From Tamarix chinensis (Eukaryota > Streptophyta > Magnoliopsida > Caryophyllales > Tamaricaceae): a stretch of 64,000 nucleotides of DNA. Location of the stretch: NCBI GenBank assembly GCA_030549775.1, contig CM060172.1, positions 130,127,122-130,191,121 on the forward strand, read 5' to 3'. The position numbers and the translations under genes are program-made. The notes under the pieces were generated by a model. The model made no database searches. It saw only the letters and a list, made by a program, of their open reading frames with translations, and had not been told where the DNA came from. Positions 24,676 to 37,407 of this stretch are shown one piece after another (within the stretch, counting starts at the first letter, position 1; the number at the start of each line of letters is the position of its first letter).

Positions 24676-24945
24676 CCACTATTATAGCCGTGGAACGGTC
24701 GCGAGGGTAAGATACCCTGCCACTATTATAGCCGGTGGACCGGTCTGGCTCCGACTCACAAGGTATTCCACTGTAACCATTTATATCTTTCCCATGGCTT
24801 ATCACTTTTACGTTTAGTTTGTTGAGCACGAAATCCCCCACTATTATAGCCGGTGGAACGGTCGCGAGGGCTTATGCCCTGCCACTATTATAGCCGGTGG
24901 AACGGTCGCGAGGGTAAAATACCCTGCCACTATTATAGCCGGTGG
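24676..24945 (-). repeat. Hairpin minisatellite in LTR3 (2+3 boxes)
   Basis: Same arrangement as LTR2; the first box has lost one G. Confidence 0.88.
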
Positions 24946-26094
24946 ACCGGTCTGGGTTCAGCTCAACATCTTTCTCTGTAAGTCGTTAGTGTCTTAAAGT
25001 ATCTTATTCGAGGGCATATCTTTGTCATGCATGGCCAGAGTTCTCAACACATCACATCAAAACTGACGACATAATCGTACTATCACATGTTAATAAAATA
25101 TAAGTACACGTCTTGTTTCCAAGCCACATTACCCACGAAACAAGTAAGATAACGACATTTAGAATACAACACAGCATTCATATAAGGCATCCACAGCACA
25201 TAGGACACAGGTCACACATCCAATCTTATCTATATCCTCACTCGGTTTAGGTCACCGAGCTGTCTCCTACGCTTATATTAAGCCACTAACACCCTTTGTA
25301 TTTAATATACTTCTCGCATCGGGAACCCAAATCATGACCCTCAACTCAACTTCCCCACATACTTCACTCTTCCCCATAAATTCTTATTATTTTCCTTTTC
25401 TTCTCTACCTCCTCAAATTAGGGTTTCCATCCCAAACCCTAGTGTTCCCCAAGTAACTTTACTTTCTTCTACTCTCCTATTTATTAAATCCCCCTTTTTC
25501 CCATTCATTCATTAATCATAACTTGCCTAGGTCATTCTTACCTGCGTTAGCCAACATACTTCCCTTTGGTTTTCCTATTTGCTTATTTTTCTCTTTCAAA
25601 GCCCCCACTCCACAACTCCTCATCAAAACATTCTAACGTGCAAGTCACATCACACCATATCATCCTTCTATCATGCCATACTAGTACATATAAGCCAGAG
25701 TACGGAAACGTACCTCGGTTCCATGTTGCGCTACACGGTAGAACAGATAACATACACGTAATGTAGCATATAAACCACACGAGGCATCCAAGGCAAATAA
25801 AACATGTAATACACACAAGCGGCCTTAGTTACGTCCTTACCTAAATCGGCGCCGGGCTTGGAGCACGCTCCTATACCTCCGGTGGTTTGACCCGGTTTAC
25901 CTATAAGAGGGAATACTTAGGGTTAATCTCCCTCTACCAGAATTATCAAAATCCCCATCTTACCCCTATCATGGCCTAATACCAAGGCTACTATTAATAA
26001 TGGGGTTTATAAATAAAGGGTAGGTTATTACTATTCTTACGATAACTTATACAGATTATCACTAATTAAGTAGATTTTAGCAATCCAAATACTA

Positions 26095-26829
26095 AGGTGA
26101 GGGTCTTAACAACATTAATAATATGCACCAATAATACCTACCCTAGTAAGAGTACTATTTATAATACTAGTGCTCCTAATAAAAATAATAGCAGCTAATG
26201 ATAATAATGAAAATAATAATAGTAATATTACACTAATAATAGTAATATGGGTAATAATGGTAATGATCATAATGACAATGATAATAATACTAATAATAAT
26301 AGTAATAATAATACTAATAACAACGGCCACAATAACGTTGATAATAAAATAGTAAAGACAATAATAATAATGATATTAACAACAATACTACTACTAATAA
26401 TAATAGTAATAGTAATAGCAATAATAATAATAATAACAATAATAATAATGATAACGACAACAATAGTAAAACAACAATAACAATATTAATAATAATAATT
26501 ATACTAATAGTAAAATAATGACCATGATAATAATAATAGTAATAATAATAACAATAACACAACCCTAAGAATAATAGCAATAATAATAACAATATCAATA
26601 ATAATAATAATAACAATAATAGTGCTAACAATAACAATAGTAAAAATAACAATAATAATATTAATAATAATTATTATAATAGTAATAATAATAATCATAC
26701 TAGTAATACTATTAAGAGTAATAGCCATCATAATATTAATATTAATATTAATATTAACAATAATAAAGATAATAGTAATAACACTAATGGTAATGTTAGT
26801 AGTAATAACGCTTAATAATAATCATAGGG

Positions 26830-26869
<40 letters not shown>

Positions 26870-26943
26870 TAATAACAATAATAATAATAATAATAGTAAT
26901 AATAATAATAAAGATACTAACAATAATAATATCCATAATGATA

Positions 26944-26985
<42 letters not shown>

Positions 26986-27021
26986 GTAATAATAATAATA
27001 ATGTTAATATAATAGTAATAA

Positions 27022-27106
<85 letters not shown>

Positions 27107-27186
27107 GTAATATCAATAATAGCAATAATAATAATAATAGTAATATCAATAATAATAATAATAATAATGATAATAATAATAAGATC

Positions 27187-27218
<32 letters not shown>

Positions 27219-27345
27219 TAATATAATGATAATAATAATAGTATGGGTGGTAGTATTAGTAGTAGTAATAATATTAGTAATAATAATGATAGTGTTAATA
27301 TTACTCATAATAATACTCATAATATTAGTTAATAATATTAATCCC
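26095..27345. repeat. Imperfect (TAA)n microsatellite block, LTR3
   Basis: Same block, nearly identical to that in LTR2. Confidence 0.93.
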
Positions 27346-27916
27346 ACTAATCACCTTTATTTATTTAATCATTTAACCCTTATTATTATTTACTTATCTT
27401 ATTCATTTATTTATTTAATTTTCTAGGACTTAGGGTTCAGGGGGGTTGACAACCTGACTAGGGTGGTGGTGGCGGCGGTGGCGCGGCGGCAGCAGCGGCG
27501 GCGGCGGCGGTGGAGGAAAGGAAAGAGGGAAAAATGGTGGTGGAGGCTAGGGAAGGGAAAACCAGAGGGAAAGGGAGGTACGGGTGGTAGGGCAGGAGCT
27601 GCTGGTCGTTTTGGGGGGTGGTGGTGGCGCTGCAAGCGGCGGTGTGGCCGGCGGTGGCGGCGCGAAGGTGGCGCCAGGGCTAGAAGGGCCGATTCGGGAA
27701 GGGTTTTTCGCACGGCCAGGGCGGCACGTGCGGCGCGAGTTAGGGTGGCTAAGAAGGTTGGTTGCGTAGAGGGCGGTGCAGGGAGGATTTTGGTGGTAAG
27801 GGCAGGCGGCAACGGTGGCCGAGGGCGGAGGAAAAGGCGGCTGAAAGTGGGGCGGCGCGACGGGTTGGATTTCTGGGTTCCAAAGAATCGAACCCGATTC
27901 AGGCCATTTCCGGGGC

Positions 27917-27924
27917 TATTTATA
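27917..27924 (-). promoter_or_regulatory. LTR3 TATA box
   Basis: Same sequence and position as in LTR1. Confidence 0.6.
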
Positions 27925-29053
27925 GAGGATTTGGAACGGGAAAACGACAAGGAGGCGAGGGAGAGTCAGAGGGTAGGTGGAGGCGTGTCCGGCGAGGCTG
28001 ACCGGAGTAGGTCTGCAATTTGCAGATCGTGACCCGCCGGAGAGGACGACAGGGCTTGCGTGCGGGGAAAACGCTGCCCGATTGGTCACATCTCAAGGTA
28101 AGGTCAAATCAGGGACGAAAAGACAGGAGAGAAGGACGGAGAAGGGACGGGACGCTCGCCGCTGCGTTTTCCGGCGAGGTCGAGTTGCAGGCGGGGAGAA
28201 ACGGCGTCGCGAGGAAGAAGAAGAAGAAGAAGAAGAAAGGAGGGCTGGACCGGCGGTCCAGGGGAAGGGAAAAAGGAAGGGAGAAACCGGCCGGGCGCGG
28301 CGGTTTATTTTTTTCCCATAAATGAAACGCGGAGTTTTGGTCTATTTTTGGGCAAGACGCGGCGTTTGAGTCGGTCTGGCAACGGTTGCTTACTTCCTTA
28401 TCGCGACGCGGCGTTTTCGCGACTTCAGCGTCGAAACGCCGCGTTTTGGGTCATAGACGGCCGGGCTCGCTGGGCCGCGGCGAGAAGAAGGAAAAGGGAG
28501 GGGTTTTGGGCCAGCGGGGCGGCCCAGGCCGGGGAAAACATAAGGAAGAGAAGGGGGGAGAAAGAAAGAAAAAAAAAAGGAAAAAGGAGGGAGAGAAAAA
28601 AAGGAAAAGGGAAAAAGGAAAAATAAGGAAAATTAGTGGTTGCCTTAACTAGTATAATTTGGGTAATTTGGGGTATTTAATAAAATATAATTATCAAAAC
28701 AATAATTAAATTATATTTTTAGGTTAATTTAGGGAAAAATTTCCTAAATTCATTTTAATTAACAAAACCCCTTAATTTTTCTCTAATTAAATTATTTAAA
28801 AAATTTTATATTAATTTGAAACTATTTTATCCTCCCTATTTTATATAATTTAAGGTACTTAATAAATTTCAAAAGTGAAAACCTTAATTAACTTAAATAC
28901 CATAATCTCCCCTATTTACACTCTTATAATTTCCTTCTTGATTTATCCTATTAATTCCTTTTTATCTCACTAAAAGTAGTTTATTTTAATAAATTCCCTA
29001 ATAATCTCCTATTTGGCCATGATTTTCTAAATTAGGGATTTTGGGGTATTTCA

Positions 29054-29445
29054 TCACTACCCCCTTAAAGAAAAACCTCGTCCCCGAGGTTTACGCCTCG
29101 CACTAGGGTTTACCAAAGGAAGTTCTAGGTTACTTGGGGGGTAACTACCCCCTTAAGAGTAAACTAACTACAAAACCATAATAGTCCCAACATCTAAAAT
29201 ACAGGGTTAGCACAAATCCGACACCTAAAATCACGATAATCCTATACGAGGGTCTAGTCACAACAACAAACCTTAAGGTCACCTATACTACCCAATCACT
29301 CTATCCTCACAAGCTAATCCGGATTTTAAAAGAAGGGAAATGCTTGAATCAGTGAAATACATTTTTAGTTAAAACATTTAGGATCGTGAGAGTCGAATCT
29401 CTACCGAAACCCGATTCTCAACAACCAAAAGCTTTGATACCAACT
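29054..29445 (-). other. Internal domain 3 (392 bp, non-coding)
   Basis: Nearly identical to the other two internal domains. The primer site is at 29431-29442. Confidence 0.9.
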
Positions 29446-30157
29446 TGTAACACCCCCAAATTTACTACTAAAAAATTTCGTTTAAATCAAAGTTTTAGCG
29501 GAAGCAGGAAAATTAAAACCGTAAATCCGGGGGCATTACCGCCACACTTAGTACCAGATCGATCCATAACTACCGACCCGATACCAAGTGCTAAGGCTAG
29601 AAAGAAATAAAACCAGAACAACCATTCATAAACCACGAGTTCTACAAATCAGAGTGCGAAGGTAAAAGTTACATTCCGAAATACAATTTAAAAGGTCCAT
29701 ATATCAGAATACTTAAAATAACGGAATAGCAAGATACGATAAAACCCTTGAAAAGTTAAATACAACATTTGTATCCTCTAAAGACAAATACGATTAAACC
29801 ACACAATTTTCGAAGGGTAATTATCCGGACCACTTACTCACTCAGATCTAGCCTTCCACCCCAATTTAGTAAACGATCAAGACCTGCATCAAAGGTCTGC
29901 TCCCCACCATTGGTGGATCATCACAGGACCCATTCAACCAGTGTAGTATCAGTACGGGTCCAGTACTGAGTAAGGGCGTAGGTGCCAAGGCCCACACACA
30001 AAGATGCATAACATAGCAGACATAGCATAGATACATAGATCGAATGCAATAACACATATAAACCACACAGGTTACAGACCAAACGTCACTTTTCTTTTAT
30101 CAGGTCTCTGAATATAATCAATCATCATCTTGTCCAGACCCTGTGAGTGCGGGAACC

Positions 30158-30428
30158 CCACTATTATAGCCGGTGGAACGGTCGCGAGGGTAAGATACCC
30201 TGCCACTATTATAGCCGGTGGACCGGTCTGGCTCCGACTCACAAGGTATTCCACTGTAACCATTTATATCTTTCCCATGGCTTATCACTTTTACGTTTAG
30301 TTTGTTGAGCACGAAATCCCCCACTATTATAGCCGGTGGAACGGTCGCGAGGGCTTATGCCCTGCCACTATTATAGCCGGTGGAACGGTCGCGAGGGTAA
30401 AATACCCTGCCACTATTATAGCCGGTGG
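30158..30428 (-). repeat. Hairpin minisatellite in LTR4 (2+3 boxes)
   Basis: Same arrangement as LTR2 and LTR3. Confidence 0.88.
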
Positions 30429-31577
30429 ACCGGTCTGGGTTCAGCTCAACATCTTTCTCTGTAAGTCGTTAGTGTCTTAAAGTATCTTATTCGAGGGCAT
30501 ATCTTTGTCATGCATGGCCAGAGTTCTCAACACATCACATCAAAACTGACGACATAATCGTACTATCACATGTTAATAAAATATAAGTACACGTCTTGTT
30601 TCCAAGCCACATTACCCACGAAACAAGTAAGATAACGACATTTAGAATACAACACAGCATTCATATAAGGCATCCACAGCACATAGGACACAGGTCACAC
30701 ATCCAATCTTATCTATATCCTCACTCGGTTTAGGTCACCGAGCTGTCTCCTACGCTTATATTAAGCCACTAACACCCTTTGTATTTAATATACTTCTCGC
30801 ATCGGGAACCCAAATCATGACCCTCAACTCAACTTCCCCACATACTTCACTCTTCCCCATAAATTCTTATTATTTTCCTTTTCTTCTCTACCTCCTCAAA
30901 TTAGGGTTTCCATCCCAAACCCTAGTGTTCCCCAAGTAACTTTACTTTCTTCTACTCTCCTATTTATTAAATCCCCCTTTTTCCCATTCATTCATTAATC
31001 ATAACTTGCCTAGGTCATTCTTACCTGCGTTAGCCAACATACTTCCCTTTGGTTTTCCTATTTGCTTATTTTTCTCTTTCAAAGCCCCCACTCCACAACT
31101 CCTCATCAAAACATTCTAACGTGCAAGTCACATCACACCATATCATCCTTCTATCATGCCATACTAGTACATATAAGCCAGAGTACGGAAACGTACCTCG
31201 GTTCCATGTTGCGCTACACGGTAGAACAGATAACATACACGTAATGTAGCATATAAACCACACGAGGCATCCAAGGCAAATAAAACATGTAATACACACA
31301 AGCGGCCTTAGTTACGTCCTTACCTAAATCGGCGCCGGGCTTGGAGCACGCTCCTATACCTCCGGTGGTTTGACCCGGTTTACCTATAAGAGGGAATACT
31401 TAGGGTTAATCTCCCTCTACCAGAATTATCAAAATCCCCATCTTACCCCTATCATGGCCTAATACCAAGGCTACTATTAATAATGGGGTTTATAAATAAA
31501 GGGTAGGTTATTACTATTCTTACGATAACTTATACAGATTATCACTAATTAAGTAGATTTTAGCAATCCAAATACTA

Positions 31578-32480
31578 AGGTGAGGGTCTTAACAACATTA
31601 ATAATATGCACCAATAATACCTACCCTAGTAAGAGTACTATTTATAATACTAGTGCTCCTAATAAAAATAATAGCAGCTAATGATAATAATGAAAATAAT
31701 AATAGTAATATTACACTAATAATAGTAATATGGGTAATAATGGTAATGATCATAATGACAATGATAATAATACTAATAATAATAGTAATAATAATACTAA
31801 TAACAACGGCCACAATAACGTTGATAATAAAATAGTAAAGACAATAATAATAATGATATTAACAACAATACTACTACTAATAATAATAGTAATAGTAATA
31901 GCAATAATAATAATAATAACAATAATAATAATGATAACGACAACAATAGTAAAACAACAATAACAATATTAATAATAATAATTATACTAATAGTAAAATA
32001 ATGACCATGATAATAATAATAGTAATAATAATAACAATAACACAACCCTAAGAATAATAGCAATAATAATAACAATATCAATAATAATAATAATAACAAT
32101 AATAGTGCTAACAATAACAATAGTAAAAATAACAATAATAATATTAATAATAATTATTATAATAGTAATAATAATAATCATACTAGTAATACTATTAAGA
32201 GTAATAGCCATCATAATATTAATATTAATATTAATATTAACAATAATAACGATAATAGTAATAACACTAATGGTAATGTTAGTAGTAATAATGCTTAATA
32301 ATAATCATAGGGATAATAATAATAATAATAATAATAACAATAATAACAATAATAATAATAATAATAGTAATAATAATAATAAAGATACTAACAATAATAA
32401 TATCCATAATGATAATAGTAATAATAATAATAATAATAATAATAGTAATAATAATAATAATGTTAATATAATAGTAATAA

Positions 32481-32550
<70 letters not shown>

Positions 32551-32633
32551 GTAATATCAATAATAGCAATAATAATAATAATAGTAATATCAATAATAAT
32601 AATAATAATAATAATGATAATAATAATAAGATC

Positions 32634-32677
<44 letters not shown>

Positions 32678-32800
32678 TAATATAATGATAATAATAATAG
32701 TATGGGTGGTAGTATTAGTAGTAGTAATAATATTAGTAATAATAATGATAGTGTTAATATTACTCATAATAATACTCATAATATTAGTTAATAATATTAA
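31578..32800. repeat. Imperfect (TAA)n microsatellite block, LTR4
   Basis: Same block but shorter in its pure TAA runs and with private substitutions; one of the markers of LTR4. Confidence 0.93.
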
Positions 32801-33377
32801 TCCCACTAATCACCTTTATTTATTTAATCATTTAACCCTTATTATTATTTACTTATCTTATTCATTTATTTATTTAATTTTCTAGGACTTAGGGTTCAGG
32901 GGGGGTTGACAACCTGACTAGGGTGGTGGTGGCGGCGGCGGCGCGGCGGCAGCAGCGGCGGCGGCAGCGGTGGAGGAAAGGAAAGAGGGAAAAATGGTGG
33001 TGGAGGCTAGGGAAGGGAAAACCAGAGGGAAAGGGAGGTACGGGGTGGTAGGGCAGGAGCTGCTGGTCGTTTTGGGGGGTGGTGGTGGCGCTGCAAGCGG
33101 CGGTGTGGCCGGCGGTGGCGGCGCGAAGGTGGCGCCAGGGCTGGAAGGGCCGATTCGGGAAGGGTTTTTCGCACGGCCAGGGCGGCACGTGCGGCGCGAG
33201 TTAGGGTGGCTAAGAAGGTTGGTTGCGTAGAGGGCGGTGCAGGGAGGATTTTGGTGGTAAGGGCAGGCGGCAACGGTGGCCGAGGGCGGAGGAAAAGGCG
33301 GCTGAAAGTGGGGCGGCGCGACGGGTTGGATTTCTGGGTTCCAAAGAATCGAACCCGATTCAGGCCATTTCCGGGGC

Positions 33378-33385
33378 TATTTATA
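33378..33385 (-). promoter_or_regulatory. LTR4 TATA box (would drive the full array)
   Basis: Same site in the 5' outer LTR. A transcript starting here would run leftward through all three internal domains. Confidence 0.6.
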
Positions 33386-34520
33386 GAGGATTTGGAACGG
33401 GAAAACGACAAGGAGGCGAGGGAGAGTCAGAGGGTAGGTGGAGGCGTGTCCGGCGAGGCTGACCGGAGTAGGTCTGCAATTTGCAGATCGTGACCCGCCG
33501 GAGAGGACGACAGGGCTTGCGTGCGGGGAAAACGCTGCCCGATTGGTCACATCTCAAGGTAAGGTCAAATCAGGGACGAAAAGACAGGAGAGAAGGACGG
33601 AGAAGGGACGGGACGCTCGCCGCTGCGTTTTCCGGCGAGGTCGAGTTGCAGGCGGGGAGAAACGGCGTCGCGAGGAAGAAGAAGAAGAAGAAGAAGAAGA
33701 AGAAAGGAGGGCTGGACCGGCGGTCCAGGGGAAGGGAAAAAGGAAGGGAGAAACCGGCCGGGCGCGGCGGTTTATTTTTTTCCCATAAATGAAACGCGGA
33801 GTTTTGGTCTATTTTTGGGCAAGACGTGGCGTTTGAGTCGGTCTGGCAACGGTTGCTTACTTCCTTATCGCGACGCGGCGTTTTCGCGACTTCAGCGTCG
33901 AAACGCCGCGTTTTGGGTCATAGACGGCCGGGCTCGCTGGGCCGCGGCGAGAAGAAGGAAAAGGGAGGGGGTTTTGGGCCAGCGGGGCGGCCCAGGCCGG
34001 GGAAAACATAAGGAAGAGAAGGGGGAGAAAGAAAGAAAAAAAAAAGGAAAAAGGAGGGAGAGAAAAAAAGGAAAAGGGAAAAAGGAAAAATAAGGAAAAT
34101 TAGTGGTTGCCTTAACTAGTATAATTTGGGTAATTTGGGGTATTTAATAAAATATAATTATCAAAACAATAATTAAATTATATTTTTAGGTTAATTTAGG
34201 GAAAAATTTCCTAAATTCATTTTAATTAACAAAACCCCTTAATTTTTCTCTAATTAAATTATTTAAAAAATTTTATATTAATTTGAAACTATTTTATCCT
34301 CCCTATTTTATATAATTTAAGGTACTTAATAAATTTCAAAAGTGAAAACCTTAATTAACTTAAATACCATAATCTCCCCTATTTACACTCTTATAATTTC
34401 CTTCTTGATTTATCCTATTAATTCCTTTTTATCTCACTAAAAGTAGTTTATTTTAATAAATTCCCTAATAATCTCCTATTTGGCCATGATTTTCTAAATT
34501 AGGGATTTTGGGGTATTTCA

Positions 34521-34525
34521 GATAG
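34521..34525. other. Target-site duplication, right copy (GATAG)
   Basis: Matches 12953-12957. Copia leader sequence resumes after it. Confidence 0.9.
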
Positions 34526-35644
34526 CTACACAAGAAATACAAAATAAATAAACAAAATAATATGTGTGATATAGCATGGCCCTTAGTCGAAAATAAACCG
34601 ATAACCAATTTCCGCTTCTAATCATCAAACATGACAAGTTTAGAACTCTTCAAGGTATCTCCTTTGCTTCAAGTGTTGGACTCCAATCACTTAGGTTATA
34701 CACTAATTCTTGAGGATTGAGTTCAAGGCACTAAGGATACATATAAAGGTTGTCCTAACATACAAGAGATCTATTAATAAAAAGAAATATTTACAAAAAT
34801 ACTTAGTGACTCATAGGCCATAAAACCATTTTAAAAATACATAAAAACATGTCGTAATTACAAAGCCATGCCATATCATTATAAACAACTACTCCATGCC
34901 TTTACTCATACATTTTCACAAAAAAAATAACATACGAGCATGTATAAAAATAAGATAGTGTAGGGTCAAGAAGTAGTGTCCCAATGGGGTCCAAGGTAGC
35001 ACCACATGTGCGGTTATTAAATTAATCACATCAATTGATTGTACTAAATGTAATGGATTGATCATATTCATTAATCTCAATGAGAAAAGCATGATTGATT
35101 GATCCCATCAACCCTTAAACCATGCAATCTATATTAGACTTAATTAAATCCTATTTAATTATCCCAAATTAAATTAATCACATTACTAACTCCTTTGAAC
35201 AAATGTTACGAGAATAATCAAATTGATCTAACCCCATTAAATAGTTGTTACAAGATTATCCAAATTAATCTAATTCCATTAAATAGACATTACAATATTA
35301 GTTAAATTAATGTAATCCCATTAAATATGCATTACAAGATTAGTCAAATTAATCTAGTCTTATTAAATAGGCATTGCACATTCATAGAATTTAGAGATCG
35401 AACCATTTGGATATCCTAAAATAGATTAATCAAGTTAATAACTAAATTAATTCTATTCAAACAAGTTGAATTAACTTAGATTGAATCAATTCGGTCTATT
35501 GAATTAGATAAAATAAATTAATCCAATAAACAGTAATATATTCAATCGAAAAGGAAAGATCGAATCAAACTAGATTAAAATAGGAATGCATATAAGCTAA
35601 TTAGGTCGAAGGTAATAATAACAAGAGGCTTCGATATAATTGAA
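34526..35644 (-). other. Copia leader, right part, with primer-site remnant
   Basis: Untranslated leader next to the 5' LTR. The - strand at 35625-35639 (TTATATCGAAGCCTC) resembles a decayed initiator-Met primer site. A 42-bp tandem repeat lies at 35193-35375. No coding sequence seen. Confidence 0.6.
35193..35375. repeat. 42-bp tandem repeat in the copia leader
   Basis: About four imperfect copies. The landmark CATTAAATAG recurs at 35235, 35277, 35319 and 35361, exactly 42 bases apart. Confidence 0.85.
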
Positions 35645-36920
35645 GGATTTTAGCCCAATGAAAGCAATGCAATAGTATAAAAATCAAAGGTTAAAATACC
35701 CAAGAATATGTGCTAGATTAAGATCAAACATGCTAGTCGTCCTTACTAGGTTAATCATTTGATTTGAATTAAAGGTGAAAATGATTTGATCTGCCTCTTG
35801 TTCTAGTTCATGATTTTCAAATCATTGGACTTCAATATTATTCAAGAAAATGAGTGTAATTTACATCGTACCTCTACTAGTATCCACACATAGAGAAACT
35901 ACATCACTAAGGATGTGTGTTAGTGCCACTAGGAGATCACTCTCAATTTTGTGGAGAACAAAGCCTGGCATCTGGAAACTTCACATTCACAAAAGAGAGA
36001 GTAAGAGGTATTTATAATAAAAACCTAGCTTAGTTTTATATTAAAACCCTATCCCATTCTAGTTACACTGGACTTAGGATTTTAATCAAATTAAAGACAC
36101 CTTTAAGTTTAATCTTATTAATACCACCTTGGGATTAAAGATATATTAGCCATATTAAGACTTCATCTTACCCATTTTACTGTTCATTTACGATACAATC
36201 CGATTGGTGTGTGACCCTCTATGTTCACGTAATATTGCTAGTGGAATAAAACTCCTTTTGGGCCTAACAATCATGAGAGATCTCCTGTAAGATTTTATTA
36301 CCACCCAAATTATGTAAATTTCACAAGCTCGACACAACCTATTATAACATGTATAATTATCCTTTTGTTACATGATATTTAGATTGAATAAAAATAATTG
36401 ATTGTGTTATCCTTACTTTGTTTAATCAAATCTTTCTCGATCACCAATTAAGACTAACCTTAAACAAATAACATCTCATTTGAACATGGCCATGCTAACA
36501 TTAGTCATACTTTTTGAGGGTCCCAAAGATATATTTCTCATGTCATGAGAGGGAAAAATTCCACCTTGATCATCTAGATCATCTATATACCTCTATATGA
36601 TTCACACCATTTCTGCTCATTACCTTTATGATCATTCCAAATAAAATTAACATTTGGTAAAGTAAAAACATGATGACCATCATACTGGCATATACGAAGA
36701 TCTCAGGTTAGAGGAAAATATACTATTCGTAGAACACTAATGAAACTTTACGCAATATTCAATATAGTATCCTCCTATTGGGTTAGTTCGATGCCATGTT
36801 CTGTAACATGTATCTATGTTATTCATTTGATATATCTTATCAATGTTCATTGGAACATGATCATCAGCTAATCAATATACTAGTCTTATGATTACTAACA
36901 TCCCTTAATTAGATGATACT
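35645..36920 (-). repeat. 5' LTR of the copia element, truncated by an insertion
   Basis: Matches 5567 to about 6834 of the 3' LTR. It breaks at AGATGATACT, after which a different LTR starts. Confidence 0.85.
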
Positions 36921-37407
36921 TGTAATACCCTCAAAATTTACTACTAACAAATTTCTTTTAAGTAGAAAAACTATCTAAACATAAGAGAGGTGTTGCTATC
37001 ATAATCGATATAAGTCTAGCCAGGAACCATCCTGATAATAATTACAAGGTAAAAGTAAAACAAAATACAAGTCATGATAAATATAAAACAAGGATATTCC
37101 ATAACATAAATAAGAGTTTAGATGTTCATTTCAAAAGTAGAACTGAACTACATAAATATGTGTTCATATAAAAATGATAAAGAGGAAAACTGGTTTAAAA
37201 CAACAACCGAATAACACAACTCTGCAGTGTCTAACCTCAGCATAGAATGATATCAACCTATCCTAATTAGAGCACGATAAGCAACAAAGTTATGTAATGA
37301 GTCCTCATTTATTTGCACAAACTCAAAAGAGGTCTCGACTCGTGGGAATGAGCAACACCCTTAATTAAAATGATCAGTATGCTATGTACTCAGTAAGGTA
37401 ACAATAC
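36921..37407 (-). mobile_element. Fragment of a Tekay-lineage LTR
   Basis: Starts TGTAATACCCTCAAAATTTA, the same terminal pattern as the LTRs at 12958, 48952 and 61032, and includes GTACTCAGTAAGGTAACAA near 37387. It is cut at 37408 by another LTR-like sequence. Its remainder was not recognised in the window. Confidence 0.7.

Larger units (their letters stand above)
23964..29053 (-). repeat. LTR3 (inner, recombinant LTR)
   Basis: The LTR is 5090 bp with the same chimeric pattern as LTR2. It has a private one-base loss in the first CCGGTGG box near 24690. Confidence 0.92.
12958..34520 (-). mobile_element. Tandem array of a giant-LTR, non-autonomous Ty3/gypsy (Tekay-lineage) element: four LTRs, three internal domains
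   Basis: The order is LTR1 (12958-18093), internal 1, LTR2 (18484-23572), internal 2, LTR3 (23964-29053), internal 3, LTR4 (29446-34520). Repeat spacing is 5526, 5480 and 5482 bp. Only the outermost ends carry a target duplication (GATAG). Orientation is set by the primer site left of each TGTAACACCCCC and the polypurine tract right of each GGGGTATTTCA. No coding domain of any retroelement is present. The LTR termini, primer site and tract resemble those of the Tekay-like element at 48952-64000, so I assign the family to that lineage as a LARD-like derivative. Confidence 0.92.
29446..34520 (-). repeat. LTR4 (right outer LTR, 5' LTR of the array)
   Basis: The LTR is 5075 bp. Its right part differs from the other three: AACGATAATAG, AATGCTT, GGCGGCGGCGGCGCGG, CAGGGCTGGAAGG, GACGTGGCG, a shorter ATT tract and a longer GAA tract. 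It ends at TTTCA followed by the right target duplication. Confidence 0.92.
5567..36920 (-). mobile_element. Decayed Ty1/copia retrotransposon, split by a nested 21.6 kb array
   Basis: The element lies on the - strand. Two related LTRs lie far apart (5567-7048 and 35645-36920). Between them, right to left, are a primer-site remnant, gag, protease motif, GAG-pre-integrase, integrase, reverse transcriptase and RNase H, the Pol order of Ty1/copia (integrase before RT). Stops and frame breaks are present throughout. The leader is interrupted by the array at 12958-34520, the RT by an unidentified insertion (about 7911-9525), and the 5' LTR is cut at 36920 by another LTR. The last 213 bp or so of that LTR were not found in the window. 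Confidence 0.85.

Noticed and set aside
12958..34520. Array as four independent insertions or a plain assembly duplication
   Set aside because: Only one target duplication exists, and the units differ by private and chimeric variants. An assembly error cannot be fully excluded without reads.
12958..34520. Array as a classical satellite
   Set aside because: The unit has LTR ends, primer site and polypurine tract, and the array starts and stops at LTR ends.
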